Positions 36,387 through 47,478 are shown, numbered from the stretch's first letter. The stretch is DNA of 64,000 bases from Scalesia atractyloides (GCA_947069175.1 CAMTDV010000013.1:57294610-57358609), one strand, 5' to 3'. A program made the numbers and translations. Notes: generated by a model from the sequence alone, not told the origin.

Positions 36387-37303
36387 CCCGTTTCTCTGAA
36401 ACCTCCGGTTCCTTCCCTACTTCTGGCGATTTTTTTACGATTTCCTACCCAAATCCATCGACAAGGTATGATTCTAACATCATGATTAGTTAGATTAACA
36501 CTTTGCCTGTAGTTTAACATCAAAATTTGGGGAAATCTAGGGTTCTTGAACTAGACCTGTGCCAATCCCAAATTTTTGCTTAGATCTTGTTGCTAGTAGT
36601 AAATAGAAGTGTTTTGAAAGTAAATAACCAACCATTGTTAGAAGAATCGAATTGTTCAAAGAATTTTTCACAAACCCTCATTCATAACTGAAAAAAATGT
36701 AAAATCGAAGGGGTAAACAAGTAGTTTGTGCGAAATTGGCACTTGGGGTTTGATTTTTTGGGTAAACCGCAAATGATGAACCAAAAATTTTTATTTTTCA
36801 AAGCCAGTTCGAAAACATTATAATTAGGTTAACCAAAGGTTCACTACGGGGTCGTGCCTACTGGCCACGGGGTCGTGGGCACCACAGTCTGCAGACACGG
36901 GGTAATGCCTGGTAGGCACGAGGCCGTGTCCAGACCCCCTGATTCCCTTTTTTTGCATAATTTTCGACACATCGATTGTCTTAATGGTTCTTTTTTGTAG
37001 GAATGGCACCTCATAAGTTCCTAAGGTTCAAAAGTTATGAGCTTGAGTAACAAAAACCGCTTTGAAGTGCTACAAGCAAGGCACAAAGAACCACCAAGAC
37101 AATTGTGTTATACCACGCTTGAAACTGTGGGCAAAGGGAGAGATACGATGCGCTATCACTAGTCCACTTTGTACCTTTCTAGAGACGTAACTCAGATCCA
37201 TTCACGAGTACAACATGGAATTCTTAAGCACACTCATTTCAAGAAGAATGAGCTTGATCTATTTGAGTCAAATGTAGTTCTTTAGGTGTGGGGGAGAATG
37301 GTA
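36387..37303 (+). mobile_element. Athila C spacer between pol and post-pol ORF
   Basis: Non-coding, AT-rich, with a GC-rich island of paired motifs at 36840-36935 (CACTACGGGGTCGTGCC, GCACGAGGCCGTGTCC) of the kind found in the Athila LTR. An ATG at 37004 starts MAPHKFLRFKSYELE and stops after 15 codons; fragments follow. The integrase C-terminus expected before this point is absent. Confidence 0.55.
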
Positions 37304-38160
37304 TAGCATTTTTGTGGCACAGTTTGGCGTGAATATTGGGCTATACACTGAGGAAGCCACAACTGTGCTAGACTTCACAGAAGGAGTCCGTGAACTCCCA
37401 TATAACCTGAGACAAGTTTCATGGGCACAAATTGGGGATGGCCATAATGATCCGAGCAGCACAAAGAGCACAAATATAAGGGTCCCTCTAATCCGATACG
37501 TTCATCGGGTCCTTAGTGGCTCTTTGTGCCAAAGGAAGGATAGTGTGGGGTGGTGAATCTTTGGGAGCTAACTTGCCTATATTACATCCTGAATCACCAA
37601 CCTATCGATGTCGAACACATGTTGTTGAGGAACATATCCGCAAATGCCACAGCCAACACCTGCGCACCGATATTCTTCGGAGGATTGATCGCCAAGCCAT
37701 TCAAGAATTACATTAGGTGCACTCCAAGTGGGTTCCACAAGCGAGTGGGTGCGGCAAAGGCCGATTTAGCCCTATGCCGAAGCTTGGGTCTTATCATCGA
37801 CTGTAACAATGGTCTCATGCACTTTAAGGACGCACGTGGCCGGGTGTGGATCCCAAATGACCCCGATGAACTCCTCGCAATCGAAGATGACCCTAACCGT
37901 CCTTGGTACTCTGGACATGCCCCAGACTCCTCCTCTCAAGGAGGAGGTGATTTTCCTAACCTTCAAAATTTATACAATATTATGCAGGAAAACCTCCAAG
38001 TGTCTAGAATGGTTATAACTTCGGACAAAGCTCAAGCAGCAGGATCGGAAGCATTGAATGCAATATCTTTACCATGCTAAACGACATTACCTACATGCGG
38101 GAGCACATGGCGTATCATGACGAGGAGGAGAAAGAGGGCGAGGACATAGACTCGGACTAG
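37304..38160 (+). pseudogene. Athila post-pol ORF (ATHILA ORF-like), frameshifted
   Basis: The first frame (37314-37556) includes MAQFGVNIGLYTEEATTVLD and RYVHRVLSGSLCQRKDSVGW. A +1 shift near 37550 continues with WELTCLYYILNHQPIDVEHM and IFFGGLIAKPFKNYIRC to a stop at 38078, and a short acidic tail is readable in another frame to 38160. The pattern RY.HR...G......G.V...EL..LY......ID recalls the plant-specific ATHILA ORF family. I assign it from memory of the family, not a search. Its position after pol is where Athila carries its extra ORF. Function unknown. Confidence 0.55.
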
Positions 38161-39405
38161 GCGATGGTGGTAGTGGGCGACAGATCAATCCTTCATGTTG
38201 TCTCTCTCTAAACTTTGAATAATTTGGTATTTTTCGAGCTGCGTCTAGATGAACTTCTCTAAACAATTTACTTTCTAGCATTTTCTTTTATTTTTCTTTT
38301 TGGATGATAATGGACAAGTATACACTCGTAATCTAGGAACCTTGTTATTGTGTTGGATTATTGTATTGTGGTAGGATTATAGCTTACAGGTACCTTGGGA
38401 GGCTTGGACACACTAAGCATAGTGGTCCCCAAGCCCAGAAATCTGACGCCAAGTAATGAAACACAACTTCCAATCTGTTACAGACAATTTCCATGGGGCC
38501 GGGCCCATAGCACACGCCCTTGTGCCCAGCCTTCTGTAAGCTTTTCAAAAATAATGTTACTGGTACTTTGAACACAGGGCCGTGTCCATCTGGCATGCCC
38601 CCGTGCCTAGTAACCTAAAAATTTGTTTTTTCAACCCGACTTTTTACATATTTAATCAAAACAAATCATATTTGAGATGCATTAAGGATAGTGTGTAATT
38701 TAAGTGTGGGGGGATGTTAAAACCTTGAATCGTTTGTCCTAAAATCAAGCCTTACACAAAACTCGCATTGGCAAACCACTAATCACCCGAAATATTTTTC
38801 AGAATTTTTCATTTTTTACTTATCTTGGTATAGTTTGGGAAAAATAAGTTTTAAAAATTATGTTTTTACAAATTTACACCAGATAGCGTCATGATAAAAG
38901 AACCAATTATGAAAATTATAAAAACGGGCACAACAATTTTTGTAAAATTTGATTGTACATACACTTTTACATAATAACCCTTTCCCACAAAAGTGAGTTT
39001 TTGAGCCTTTACCGAGCATACAAATACATATCTATACTAATTGCTCAATTTTTTATTTATTATGTGAATAACCCGTTTGGTTCTTACAAATCTATAACTT
39101 GCCAAAGCAATACATTCCCAATCCTTACCGACACTAATCCACGTAAGTAAATGATAGAGGCATTAGGATGATAACCCATTTTTCATTTTAAACCTTTATT
39201 TCTTTTTTATATCTCTCTATTTAAACCCCTTTGAGCCTTAACTCTTTCGTTTCTAAACCCGCAAAAGTGTAAACTTTTGCAAAAACAACCACCCACATCC
39301 ACAAAAAATTATTTTTTATTTACACCATTTATTTTTAAATTCAGGTATAAATAGCAAAGTATGGCTTAGTTTGAACTTTAGCTAAAAAAACCCATTGGTT
39401 AAAGT
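38161..39405 (+). mobile_element. Athila C 3' untranslated region, first part
   Basis: No coding sequence. It contains paired GC-rich motifs (38490-38520 and 38575-38610, for example CACAGGGCCGTGTCC), then TTTAAGTGTGGGGGGATG (about 38700-38717), a purine-rich tract of the form found before Athila LTRs, and AT-rich DNA to the insertion site of D. The tail resumes at 47922. Confidence 0.6.
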
Positions 39406-39828
39406 TGTTAGGTCCTAGAACTGTGAGACTGAAGCAGCAAATATATGTAACGGTCTATGGTAGTTAACTGGGTTAGTTTGTATTAGTTTTGGACCTTTAT
39501 AGGTCATTTGGGCATGTCATAGGCCATGTGGGCCAGGCAAGCCATAGCAAGCCATTAGGGTTATCCCTTACCCTAGGTATATGAGCTAAGCTTATGTCAT
39601 TTCCTAGGGTTAGACTTTTGGAGACTTTTTGGTTTTTCTAGAGAACCTCCATCTTGTACCAGACGGTTTTGCTTGTTAAAGTAATAGAATCGTGTGCAGG
39701 GTGTTAAAGTGAATTCGTTATTGTTCTTCATCCTTTCGGTTTTTCTTGAATCATCACCAAGTTTGGATTCCGCCCATCCTTGGTGATCGTGTGATATCAG
39801 TGTTAGATCCGGATTAACGGGACTTACA
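39406..39828 (+). repeat. 5' LTR of element D
   Basis: 423 bp. It differs from the 3' copy by scattered substitutions and a few small indels, such as a short ACTAGGTTTA repeat present only in the 3' copy. GGTATATGAGC here is GGTATATAAGC in the 3' copy and is the probable TATA box. Confidence 0.85.
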
Positions 39829-39830
39829 AG

Positions 39831-39842
39831 TGGTATCAGAGC
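39831..39842 (+). other. Primer binding site of element D
   Basis: TGGTATCAGAGC lies two bases after the LTR, of tRNA-Met type. Confidence 0.85.
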
Positions 39843-39929
39843 CTGTTGAACTTGTTTTCCAGGCTCAGATGTGATATTACACGATTCTGTTTGGTTTCTG
39901 CTGAAGAACACAAAGAACACGAAGAAGAT

Positions 39930-40330
39930 TCAAGCATTTCGGATCAATATTCAAGGATTTCGGATTTTCTGGTTGCATTTCGGATTGATTTCGGATTAAT
40001 CTTCTGTATTTCGGATTAAAATCTTGCATTTCGGATTGATTTCTGATTGATCTTTGCATTTTGGATCCGAATTCATTGAAGATCACGAAGAAGATCATCC
40101 ATTCCGGATTACTGTTCCGGATTCTCACTGTTGTTGTGCATCTGATAGCATTCCGGATTACTGTTCCGGATTTGGTCTTCATTCCGGATAAGGGTTTCAT
40201 TCCAGACTAGATTCACTATTTCGAATTCTCTCATCTCGGATTGCATCTCGGATCACTGTTATGAATTACCATCTCGGATCATTGATTTTGGATTCCATCT
40301 CGGATTGTTAATCCGAGTTACTATTCTGAA
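39930..40330 (+). repeat. TTCGGATT/TCCGGATT repeat leader of element D
   Basis: The octamer TTCGGATT, TCCGGATT or CTCGGATT occurs roughly twenty times in 400 bp, spaced irregularly by about 12-25 bases. The block lies between primer site and gag and has no long ORF. Confidence 0.75.
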
Positions 40331-40596
40331 TTTGGTACTGTCCAGAGTTGTACCCAAAAAGGTGGAAAGTTAACCAGCTGATGTAACCGAAGTAAAACGT
40401 TTTCTTACACAGAATTTGATTCATAGACAATTTTAACAAACCGCTTGCACGGCTAGACTCGTGTGATTTTTAGGGCAAAAAAAAGGCACGAAAATTCCAA
40501 AAATCACCATCGGACATTATATATCATTGGAATCGTATCGTCGAGACGAGTCTAACGGTACATTTTGGTAAAAACAGTTTTCAGACATTTTTTAAC

Positions 40597-42563
40597 GTGT
40601 ATACCGGTCCGGTTTTCGATTATCCGAAGATGTTTGCAGCCCAAGCTCAGCACTCGAACATAGTTCTCAGTCTAGCACAAATTAAAAACCCGAGCCTGCG
40701 GGATGAAGTGAAGGAAAAGATGAATGAGCTTATCGGAGACTACAATGTTGATCCGGTTGCTGACTATGTGATGCGTTTGCTTCATCGTGGAAGGCAAAAA
40801 GAGGATGTAAGGAATGATTTGAATAGTTTTTTGGGTGATGACAAAGACTCTTTTGTATCTTGGTTATGGGATCGTTTATAATCAAACCAAGATCTCCAAG
40901 ATCTATACGCTAAATCAACAGAGTCTCATCCTGAAGAAGTGTCCGAACAGAAACCAACAGCCCAGCAAGCAACAATCAACAGCCCAGTACCCCAACCTCG
41001 ACCTCAAGCCCAAACTAACGCTGACAAATCTAGCTCGTCCATTGACACAGTCAACTATCTTTTGTGCACTGAACCTTGCAGGAATAGGGTTGCTCAACTC
41101 TGGGCTCTTAATTCCAAAATGACCGATGAATACAACAATGCAATGGCTCAGTGCATCAGCCTTCGAGAAAGCAATAAGTTACTCAAAGAAAAGGTTGAAG
41201 CACAAAAGAAAGATATAGCTCAGCTCCACCTGGATGTAAATCAACAGAAATGTTGGGTCCATGATTACAAAACCAGATTAGAATCAAAAACCTTGGAATG
41301 CAACTTGGTAATAGTTGAGCTAGGACTTCTTACTGGAAAATATCAACAAAACGAGGTTAATATAAAGAAGTTTGATACATCCAGCAAGCTTGTTCCAGAA
41401 GTGTGCAATGTGCAGCTGGCATATAAGGGGACAAAGGGAAGGGTTTGGGATTCAATCAGGTTGCCCCACCGTATAATCACAACTACACAAAAATGCCTGA
41501 GAGCGACGAAGATATTGAGAAAGCACAACTTATGGTGTACGGCAAACCCTGTGATTATACGCCAGATGCATGGGAACCATCTGGTGCCGTTGACTCTTCA
41601 AATGATTCAGCTGATGAAGAGAGAGTTGACGTGAACAAGGCTCCAAGTGCGCAAACTGAACAATCAGAACCTTCTGCTTCTGATGAAAAGGTTCAAAGCA
41701 AGCTAAAAGAGTAGAAGCGAGCAAATCGGAGACGAAGAAAGCAGAAGTCCAAACGTCAAGAACAATCACGCTGTCCAAAATCATCAGTAGGCAGCAATAG
41801 CCCTCAAAAGGCTAATGTTGTGAAAAATGATTTTGTTAAGTCGATCATTAATGGAAAATGTGAAAAATATGCCTTTGACCGTGCTAGCAAAGCTTTTAGA
41901 AGATTTCTGAACAAGACTTGCAGTCTAAACAAAAGAAGAAGAATCCAAAGAAATCTCCACAACAGAAGAAGGCCCTTGCAAATGACTAGTATATACTCCT
42001 AATTCATCTTCATCTGTAAGAAAGGTGCAAGGCACAAAAGGGATCAGTTCATCCTTCAAGGCCTGCAAGAGCAAATCAAACTGATCAGAATGCTTTACAT
42101 GTGAAAGACAAACGTGCTTTAATTGTGGCATTCCTGGTCACATTGCTCGAAACTGTACACGTGGTCCCCATGTTCTGTGTCATACGAAAAATCAGAAGGT
42201 TACACCAAAGAATAACAATCATTCCAAGCCGATGAAGGTATCATCACCTAAGGCAATGAAGAATGTGAATTCCAAGGTTAAACATCTGATGGGGATTGGA
42301 ATGTTGCCAAAAATAAAATGCAAGGCTGTTCAGAAACAAAAATCTTTTTCTAAAATGACTAAACCTGAAACAGCCAAAGTTGCTCAATCAAAGGGAACAA
42401 CCGCGTTTGTTAAAATGAAACAGATTTGGAAACCCAAATCCGAATCAGCAGCAACATCACCAATCCTCGAAACAAAAGGGGACTTGTGTCTTGAAGAAGT
42501 GTCTTATTTTGATGCTTCAGGGAAACCCAGGACCACGATGGCCTGGGTCCCACTGTCTTACTA
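40597..42563 (+). pseudogene. gag: gag of element D, several frames
   Basis: The N-terminal frame (40597-40881) is FAAQAQHSNIVLSLAQIKNP-like. The centre (40939-41440) is a likely coiled coil (NKLLKEKVEAQKKDIAQLHL). A shift near 41440 leads to an acidic Ser-rich part (41445-41714). The nucleocapsid has TCFNCGIPGHIARNC (about 42115-42160), a complete CX2CX4HX4C, and a Lys-rich tail to 42563 ending SGKPRTTMAWVPLSY. The layout matches plant copia-type Gag, which binds and packages genomic RNA. Stops and shifts mean this copy is dead. Confidence 0.75.
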
Positions 42564-42595
42564 ATCTCTTTAGTTTCTCAAGAACAGCCACGGTG

Positions 42596-42720
42596 GAGCT
42601 GTTGACAGTCTCTGGAATGTTGATAGCGGTTGTTCCAGGGACATGAAGGATAACATCTCATTGTTACAAAAAGGTTCAAATTTTTACGATTTTGATGTTT
42701 CTTTTGGAGGAGATGAGGTA
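42596..42720 (+). pseudogene. Copia-type protease fragment of element D
   Basis: About 42612-42645 encodes WNVDSGCSRDM, the retropepsin DSG active site in the typical copia context (usually DSGCSRHMTG), followed by YDFDVSFGGDEV. Homology stops abruptly there, so the rest of pol has been deleted. Confidence 0.75.
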
Positions 42721-43425
42721 AGAAAAGATCAGCGAAAAGGTACAAATTGAGTTTTGTGCTTTAATTTTGAAATTGATTAGTTTTTAATCTAATGACGGAA
42801 CGGTTAAGAAAAAACAACAAAAATATTTTCCTTTTCCTTTTGTATAAAACTTTGTGCATATGTTTTCTTCATTAGGTAAATTTGTGCATAAAGTATGATG
42901 CACAAATTTAGGGGGGAAGAGGGTGATATATGTATATATGTATGTATTGTTTGAGGGGAGAAAAGTAAAATGAATATTCATGATAAAGTCATGGGAAATG
43001 AAATGAAATGAATATTTGTGATACAAAAACATTATTTGAAAAACAGAAAAATACAAAAATTAAAAGTCATGGGAAATGAAATGAATATTCGTGATAAAGA
43101 GCGTGACTGACACATGTAAGATGTCATAGCTGAAAAGACTAGGATCTAATGTGATATATCGGTAGACTTAACGCTCAAAGTGATTAAAAGATACAAAGTG
43201 ATATAAACAAAACGAACTATGTATCTTGTGGGTAACATACCATCGGCGTATGATTTTATGGTCTTAAAGCCTGTGTTGATAGATAGCCAACGTATGAGGT
43301 TTCGGGTCTTTATGTTGTCGAGTCATCCGGGGATATCTTGGTTGCCCTTCTGTTGCATCCAGATTATATGCAGACCTAGGCACAGTCAGGATATCTTTAA
43401 AAGAGCCAAACTAGATAGGCCAAAA
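42721..43425 (+). mobile_element. 3' non-coding part of element D
   Basis: ACAAATTTAGGGGGGAAGAG (about 42901-42920) looks like a copia polypurine tract, but no LTR follows it; the 3' LTR is 4.5 kb further on. A direct repeat AAGTCATGGGAAATGAAATG occurs at about 42987 and 43065. No coding sequence seen. Confidence 0.5.
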
Positions 43426-43830
43426 TGTCACACCCCGACCCGCAGCGGAAAAGGTGATCGGGGCATGATTGGGTTTTCATCAAAGCTCATGACATTTATT
43501 ATAACGTTTCATATTTATTATTACAATTTAAAGGAAATCATACAATCATAATTAAAACATGTTCTACACATCTTTCTAGACTTCATTATTTCTTCTAAGG
43601 CATTTCCTATGTTTTCCTTGCTTCATCCTGTTCACCTGTATCATGTGTAAAAATGGTTTTTGGATCAACAAAAAGTTGGCGAGTGAATCCTATGAAAAAC
43701 ATTTGAACAAGTTTATTGAATTGATTATAAAATAAAGTGCATAACCACATATGAGTAAATATAGATGTAAACTTATTCACAAAACATTTAATATTAAATA
43801 ATGCACACACATACAATAATAGCTTGTTTT

Positions 43831-43988
43831 GAAGCACGCGTTGCTCAACTCGTCTCCCACGAGCAACTGATGGGCCTAATGAATGAGTTTTGAGGCACGC
43901 GTTGTTCTACGAACTGATGGACCTAATGAATGAGTTTTAAGGCACGCGTTGTTCAACTCGTCTCCCACGAGGAACTGAGGGGCCTAAC
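43831..43988 (-). repeat. Three imperfect tandem repeats in LTR E
   Basis: Units of about 62, 47 and 50 bp begin GAAGCACGCGTTG, GAGGCACGCGTTG and AAGGCACGCGTTG and contain CAACTCGTCTCCCACGAG (missing from the middle unit) and GGCCTAATGAATGAGTTTT. Confidence 0.75.
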
Positions 43989-44448
43989 AAATAATTTGCA
44001 TACAACCTAACCATATGTAATACATAACTACAAACAATATTTACATTCTAAGTTTAGATCATAATATGGTATAGCACGAGTTTGAATTAACGAATTAGTT
44101 TAAGCGACACATGATACACCCCAAAACGTGTAATAAAAAGGGCACAGTGGTTGCGTTTCTTGGATTGATGATGAGTGCGCACGAAGTTGGTTTTAACCAC
44201 GAGTGAAACTAACCTAGATAATAACATAATGGTTCGGTAAATAAGCGGATTTTATTAATCAATTTTAGTAGGTTTATTGGATATATTTTTGTGAGTTTAA
44301 GGCTATTTTCTAACTTTAAAAACGTTATTTTTAAGTATTTTTAATTGGTTTTTAAATAAAATAAATAAATAAAAATAATAAAAAAATGTTGACTTTGACT
44401 GTTGACTTGTTGACCGCTGACCGTTGACCGGTTCGGTCGGTTATATCG

Positions 44449-44526
44449 TTGCACTGAGTGAGACTCGAACCGTGACCTCCCGTACGCGTGCACGCAGCTC
44501 TACCAACTGAGCTACGTGTCTAACCC
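44449..44526 (-). other. tRNA-like module with intact A and B boxes (LTR E)
   Basis: Minus strand: GTAGCTCAGTTGGTAGAGC, a perfect tRNA D arm (GCTC/GAGC stem) and A box. About 25 bases later CACGGTTCGAGTCTC matches the B box GGTTCGANTC. The variable and anticodon parts are about tRNA length, but the T stem has mismatches and the acceptor ends do not pair. This is the most tRNA-like of the six modules in this LTR family. Confidence 0.7.
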
Positions 44527-44627
44527 GAAATATTTCTGTTTTTAATTATATTTATATACTAATTAAATTAATCCGAAAATCACTTATTTTAAAAAGGATT
44601 TAACGTATCGACTCGGTGCTCTCCACA

Positions 44628-44697
44628 TGTCTCGAACCCGGGACCTGCGGTTTAGTTTGGCACACAATCCACCGCTGGACTGTGTGTCTAACTTGGT
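44628..44697 (-). other. tRNA-like module, hairpin type, copy 2 (LTR E)
   Basis: Minus strand: GTTAGACACACAGTCCAGCG, a near-perfect hairpin with GGATTGTGTG, then AGGTCCCGGGTTCGAG (B box). It corresponds to the module at 716-783. Confidence 0.6.
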
Positions 44698-44790
44698 AAA
44701 TATTCTGGTTTTTATTATACTTAACATCTTACTGAGTTAACCCGGTTCGATTTCTAAAAAAAACATTTTTATTACAGAGGTTAAGGTTGT

Positions 44791-44863
44791 GATAGGAACC
44801 GAACTCGTGTCGTGTATGTAATTGTTTACACACAGTCCACCGCTGGACTGTGTGTCTAACCCG
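44791..44863 (-). other. tRNA-like module, hairpin type, copy 3 (LTR E)
   Basis: Minus strand: GGGTTAGACACACAGTCC with the perfect hairpin partner TGGACTGTGTG, then a decayed B box (GAGTTCGGTTCC). It lies about 95 bp from copy 2, so the two form a tandem pair. Confidence 0.55.
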
Positions 44864-45447
44864 TTCAATATACTAAATTTAATTAATCTTATAATATATT
44901 TGAACTTCGTCTTCTTCGCTTAAGATTACAGATAATGATAATTCAATGGTTTATGTCTAATTCGATTAACAAGCTTTATAAGTAATTGAAAGGTAATGAA
45001 CGGAGAGAGTTTGGGGGAAGGATGTACCGATCAGCGTCTTTCACAGAACTCCGGCAAAGGTCCGTCGGCTCTGTTTGTGAACTTCGGCTGTTAGAACCAA
45101 TTAACAGTTATGTTCGATTAGTTATGAAATTGAGGTACTTAAACAAGGATTAACAGAAGTTTGAATGATTATACCGATTCCCAGCGTAAGATCAGAAATT
45201 TCAGAGGTTTTCCGGCAAGAGCTTAATATTCCGGCTACGTCGTCTGGGATTGATTCTGATGGTTGGATTGAAGTTAGTAACAGTCTAACAACAGAATGAA
45301 ACGGAAAGAGTCGAGATATTTACCGTTTTGAGGTGAGTCTCGGTTTTCCGGCGAAAGTCCGGTGATGGCAGGTTATTTCCGGCGAGTGAAATTTCTTCGA
45401 GAAAAGGTGCGATTTTGAGCGAAAAGGCTACCAGAGACTTGTGGGGG

Positions 45448-45455
45448 TATTTATA
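45448..45455 (-). promoter_or_regulatory. TATA box of LTR E
   Basis: TATAAATA on the minus strand, about 540 bp from the LTR start. The related LTR has CTATAAATAG at 1099-1108, at a similar distance. Confidence 0.55.
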
Positions 45456-45720
45456 GGGAAGAATCGAGATGCATGGGGTCTGATTTCAGTCTCGATTCAT
45501 GGTCAGCCGTTCTCCGGCGGTTACAACTGATGTCGCGGGTTCAGACATCGGTTATAACCGACGTTGAGGTTAATTCTTCGGTTAAATCAGAAGAAACCGT
45601 CAATTATCGGCGAAATCGTCGGGATTTCCGACGACCGCGAATTGGGCGCGTCGGTTGACCGATTTGAAATCGAGGTTTGGATATTTGAATTAATTGATTT
45701 GATATATTCCTAAAGAACAC

Positions 45721-45809
45721 AAGTGGCGGAGTGGTTTGGTGAGTGAGAGTTAAGGCTTTGCTGACCCGGTTGACTCGGCTGACCCGGGTTCGAAACCCGG
45801 CTTCAGCAC
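45721..45809 (+). other. tRNA-Leu/Ser-like module in the U3 of LTR E
   Basis: Plus strand: GTGGCGGAGTGGTT is an A box of class II tRNA type (TGGCNNAGTGG). The length to the T arm fits a tRNA with a long variable arm. The T arm is perfect (CCGGG, loop TTCGAAA, CCCGG) and includes the B box GGTTCGAAACC. The 3' side CTTCAGC is not matched by the 5' side, so the acceptor stem is lost. The module is antisense to the LTR and 180-270 bp from its start. Confidence 0.65.
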
Positions 45810-45993
45810 TTTATTTTTAATTCACTATTTTTAATACATTTTCAAATATAAATTTTATATTCTAATACACTTATTAATTATGTATCGTTAAAAAAATTAA
45901 TTTGAGCATTAAATACGCAACGAAATTTTTAACTGGTTGTTCGGTTAATAAACGAAGCGGGTATGGTTAACCCGGTTTTTGACGGATGTTACA

Positions 45994-46073
45994 GTATCCC
46001 CTACTTTTAGAAATTTCGTCCCGAAATTTAAGTATTGGCATGTTTGACTCAAAAGGATGGTGTTTTAATTTGA
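45994..46073 (-). other. Polypurine tract and internal remnant beside LTR E
   Basis: Minus strand TAAATTTCGGGACGAAATTT then AAAAGTAGGGGATAC abut the LTR start TGTAACATCC. Only about 80 bp of internal sequence survive before the inverted repeat. Confidence 0.65.
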
Positions 46074-47478
46074 CAGTGCCTCTGATCCTTTGGCAAGAAT
46101 ACTTATATATAGGAAGTACCAGCGGCGTATCCACCATATTCTTGTCAAATTTTCATTGGTTTTATCAGTAAATTATGATTGGTTCTATGATGTGACTTTA
46201 GAACATAAATAAACACAACAACCAATGTCTGAGTCTTAATTCTGATAGTATACATGTTTGAATGGTGACACAATCAAATTTCTTTAAATGATGAGATGGT
46301 ATGAATGCTAAATCAGTGAGTATAAAACAAACTTCAACCAAGACATTACTAAATCCTACATGGAACTTCTCATAACCGCCTGACAATGCCTCTGATCCTT
46401 TAACAAGAATACTTATATATAGGAAGTACCAGTGGCGTATCCACCATATTTTTGTCAAATTTTCATTGGTTTTATCAGTAAATTATGATTGGTTCTATGA
46501 TTTGACTCTAGAACATAAATAAACACAACAACCAATGTCTGAGTCTTAATTCTGATAGTATACATGTTTGAATGGTGACACAATCCAATTTCTTTAAATG
46601 ATGAGATGGTATGAATGATAAATCAGTGAGTATGAAACAAACTTCAACCAAGACATTACTAAATCCTACATGGAACTTCTCATAACCGCCTGACAATGCC
46701 TCTGATCCTTTGACAAGAATACTAGCGGCGTATCCACCATATTCTTGTCAAATTTTCATTGGTTTTACTTAAAACCAATGAAAATTTGACAAGAATATGG
46801 TGGATACGCCGCTGGTACTTCCTATATATAAGTATTCTTGTCAAAGGATCAGAGGCATTGTCAGGCGGTTATGAGAAGTTCCATGTAGGATTTAGTAATG
46901 TCTTGGTTGAAGTTTGTTTATACTCACTGATTTATCATTCATACCATCTCATCATTTAAAGAAATTGGATTGTGTCACCATTCAAACATGTATACTATCA
47001 GAATTAAGACTCAGACATTGGTTGTTGTGTTTAATTTATGTTCTAGAGTCACATCATAGAACCAATCATAATTTACTGATAAAACCAATGAAAATTTGAC
47101 AAAAATATGGTGGATACGCCGCTGGTACTTCCTATATATAAGTATTCTTGTCAAAGGATCAGAGGCATTGTCAGGCGGTTATGAGAAGTTCCATGTAGGA
47201 TTTAGTAATGTCTTGGTTGAAGTTTGTTTTATACTCACTGATTTAGCATTCATACCATCTCATCATTTAAAGAAATTGGATTGTGTCACCATTCAAACAT
47301 GTATACTATCAGAATTAAGACTCAGACATTGGTTGTTGTGTTTATTTATGTTCTAAAGTCACATCATAGAACCAATCATAATTTACTGATAAAACCAATG
47401 AAAATTTGACAAGAATATGGTGGATACGCCACTGGTACTTCCTATATATAAGTATTCTTGCCAAAGGATCAGAGGCAC
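46074..47478. repeat. 1.4-kb inverted repeat made of 310-bp tandem units
   Basis: Left arm: unit 1 (46074-46383), unit 2 (46384-46693), partial unit 3 (46694-46766), each starting CA(G/A)TGCCTCTGATCC. The loop is ACTT (46767-46770). The right arm (46771-47478) is the same series in reverse complement, ending GGATCAGAGGCAC, with the next TG shared with the start of D's 3' LTR. Partial unit 3 lacks about 18 bp in the left arm only. Arms match nearly base for base. A repeated 86-aa open frame (right arm, and minus strand of the left) has no recognisable domain. Confidence 0.9.

Larger units (their letters stand above)
43426..45993 (-). mobile_element. LTR E: minus-strand gypsy LTR carrying four tRNA-like modules
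   Basis: The plus-strand ends are TGTCACACCCC and GATGTTACA; read on the minus strand it runs TGTAACATCC...GGGGTGTGACA, 2568 bp. A polypurine tract lies on its right (45994-46030), so this is the 3' LTR of a leftward element whose other parts are missing. TATAAATA (minus) at 45448-45455 divides a 540-bp U3 from a 2-kb R/U5. Three tRNA-like modules are sense in R/U5 and one is antisense in U3. Tandem repeats lie at 43831-43988. No ORF of note. Confidence 0.75.

Noticed and set aside
37550..38080. Host gene fragment
   Set aside because: Placed between Athila pol and Athila 3' UTR and similar in pattern to the ATHILA ORF family; better explained as element sequence.
39597..40200. Two 107-aa minus-strand ORFs
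   Set aside because: They overlap the LTR and octamer-repeat leader of D; the second has repetitive RNQSEMQ/NPK text produced by the octamer repeat.
44449..45809. Functional tRNA genes
   Set aside because: A and B boxes are present, but acceptor stems do not pair and anticodon arms are not formed; tRNA-like at best.
46198..47356. Five similar ORFs of 61-86 aa as a small gene family
   Set aside because: They are the same segment of a 310-bp repeat read in both arms of an inverted repeat; no domain or codon signal.
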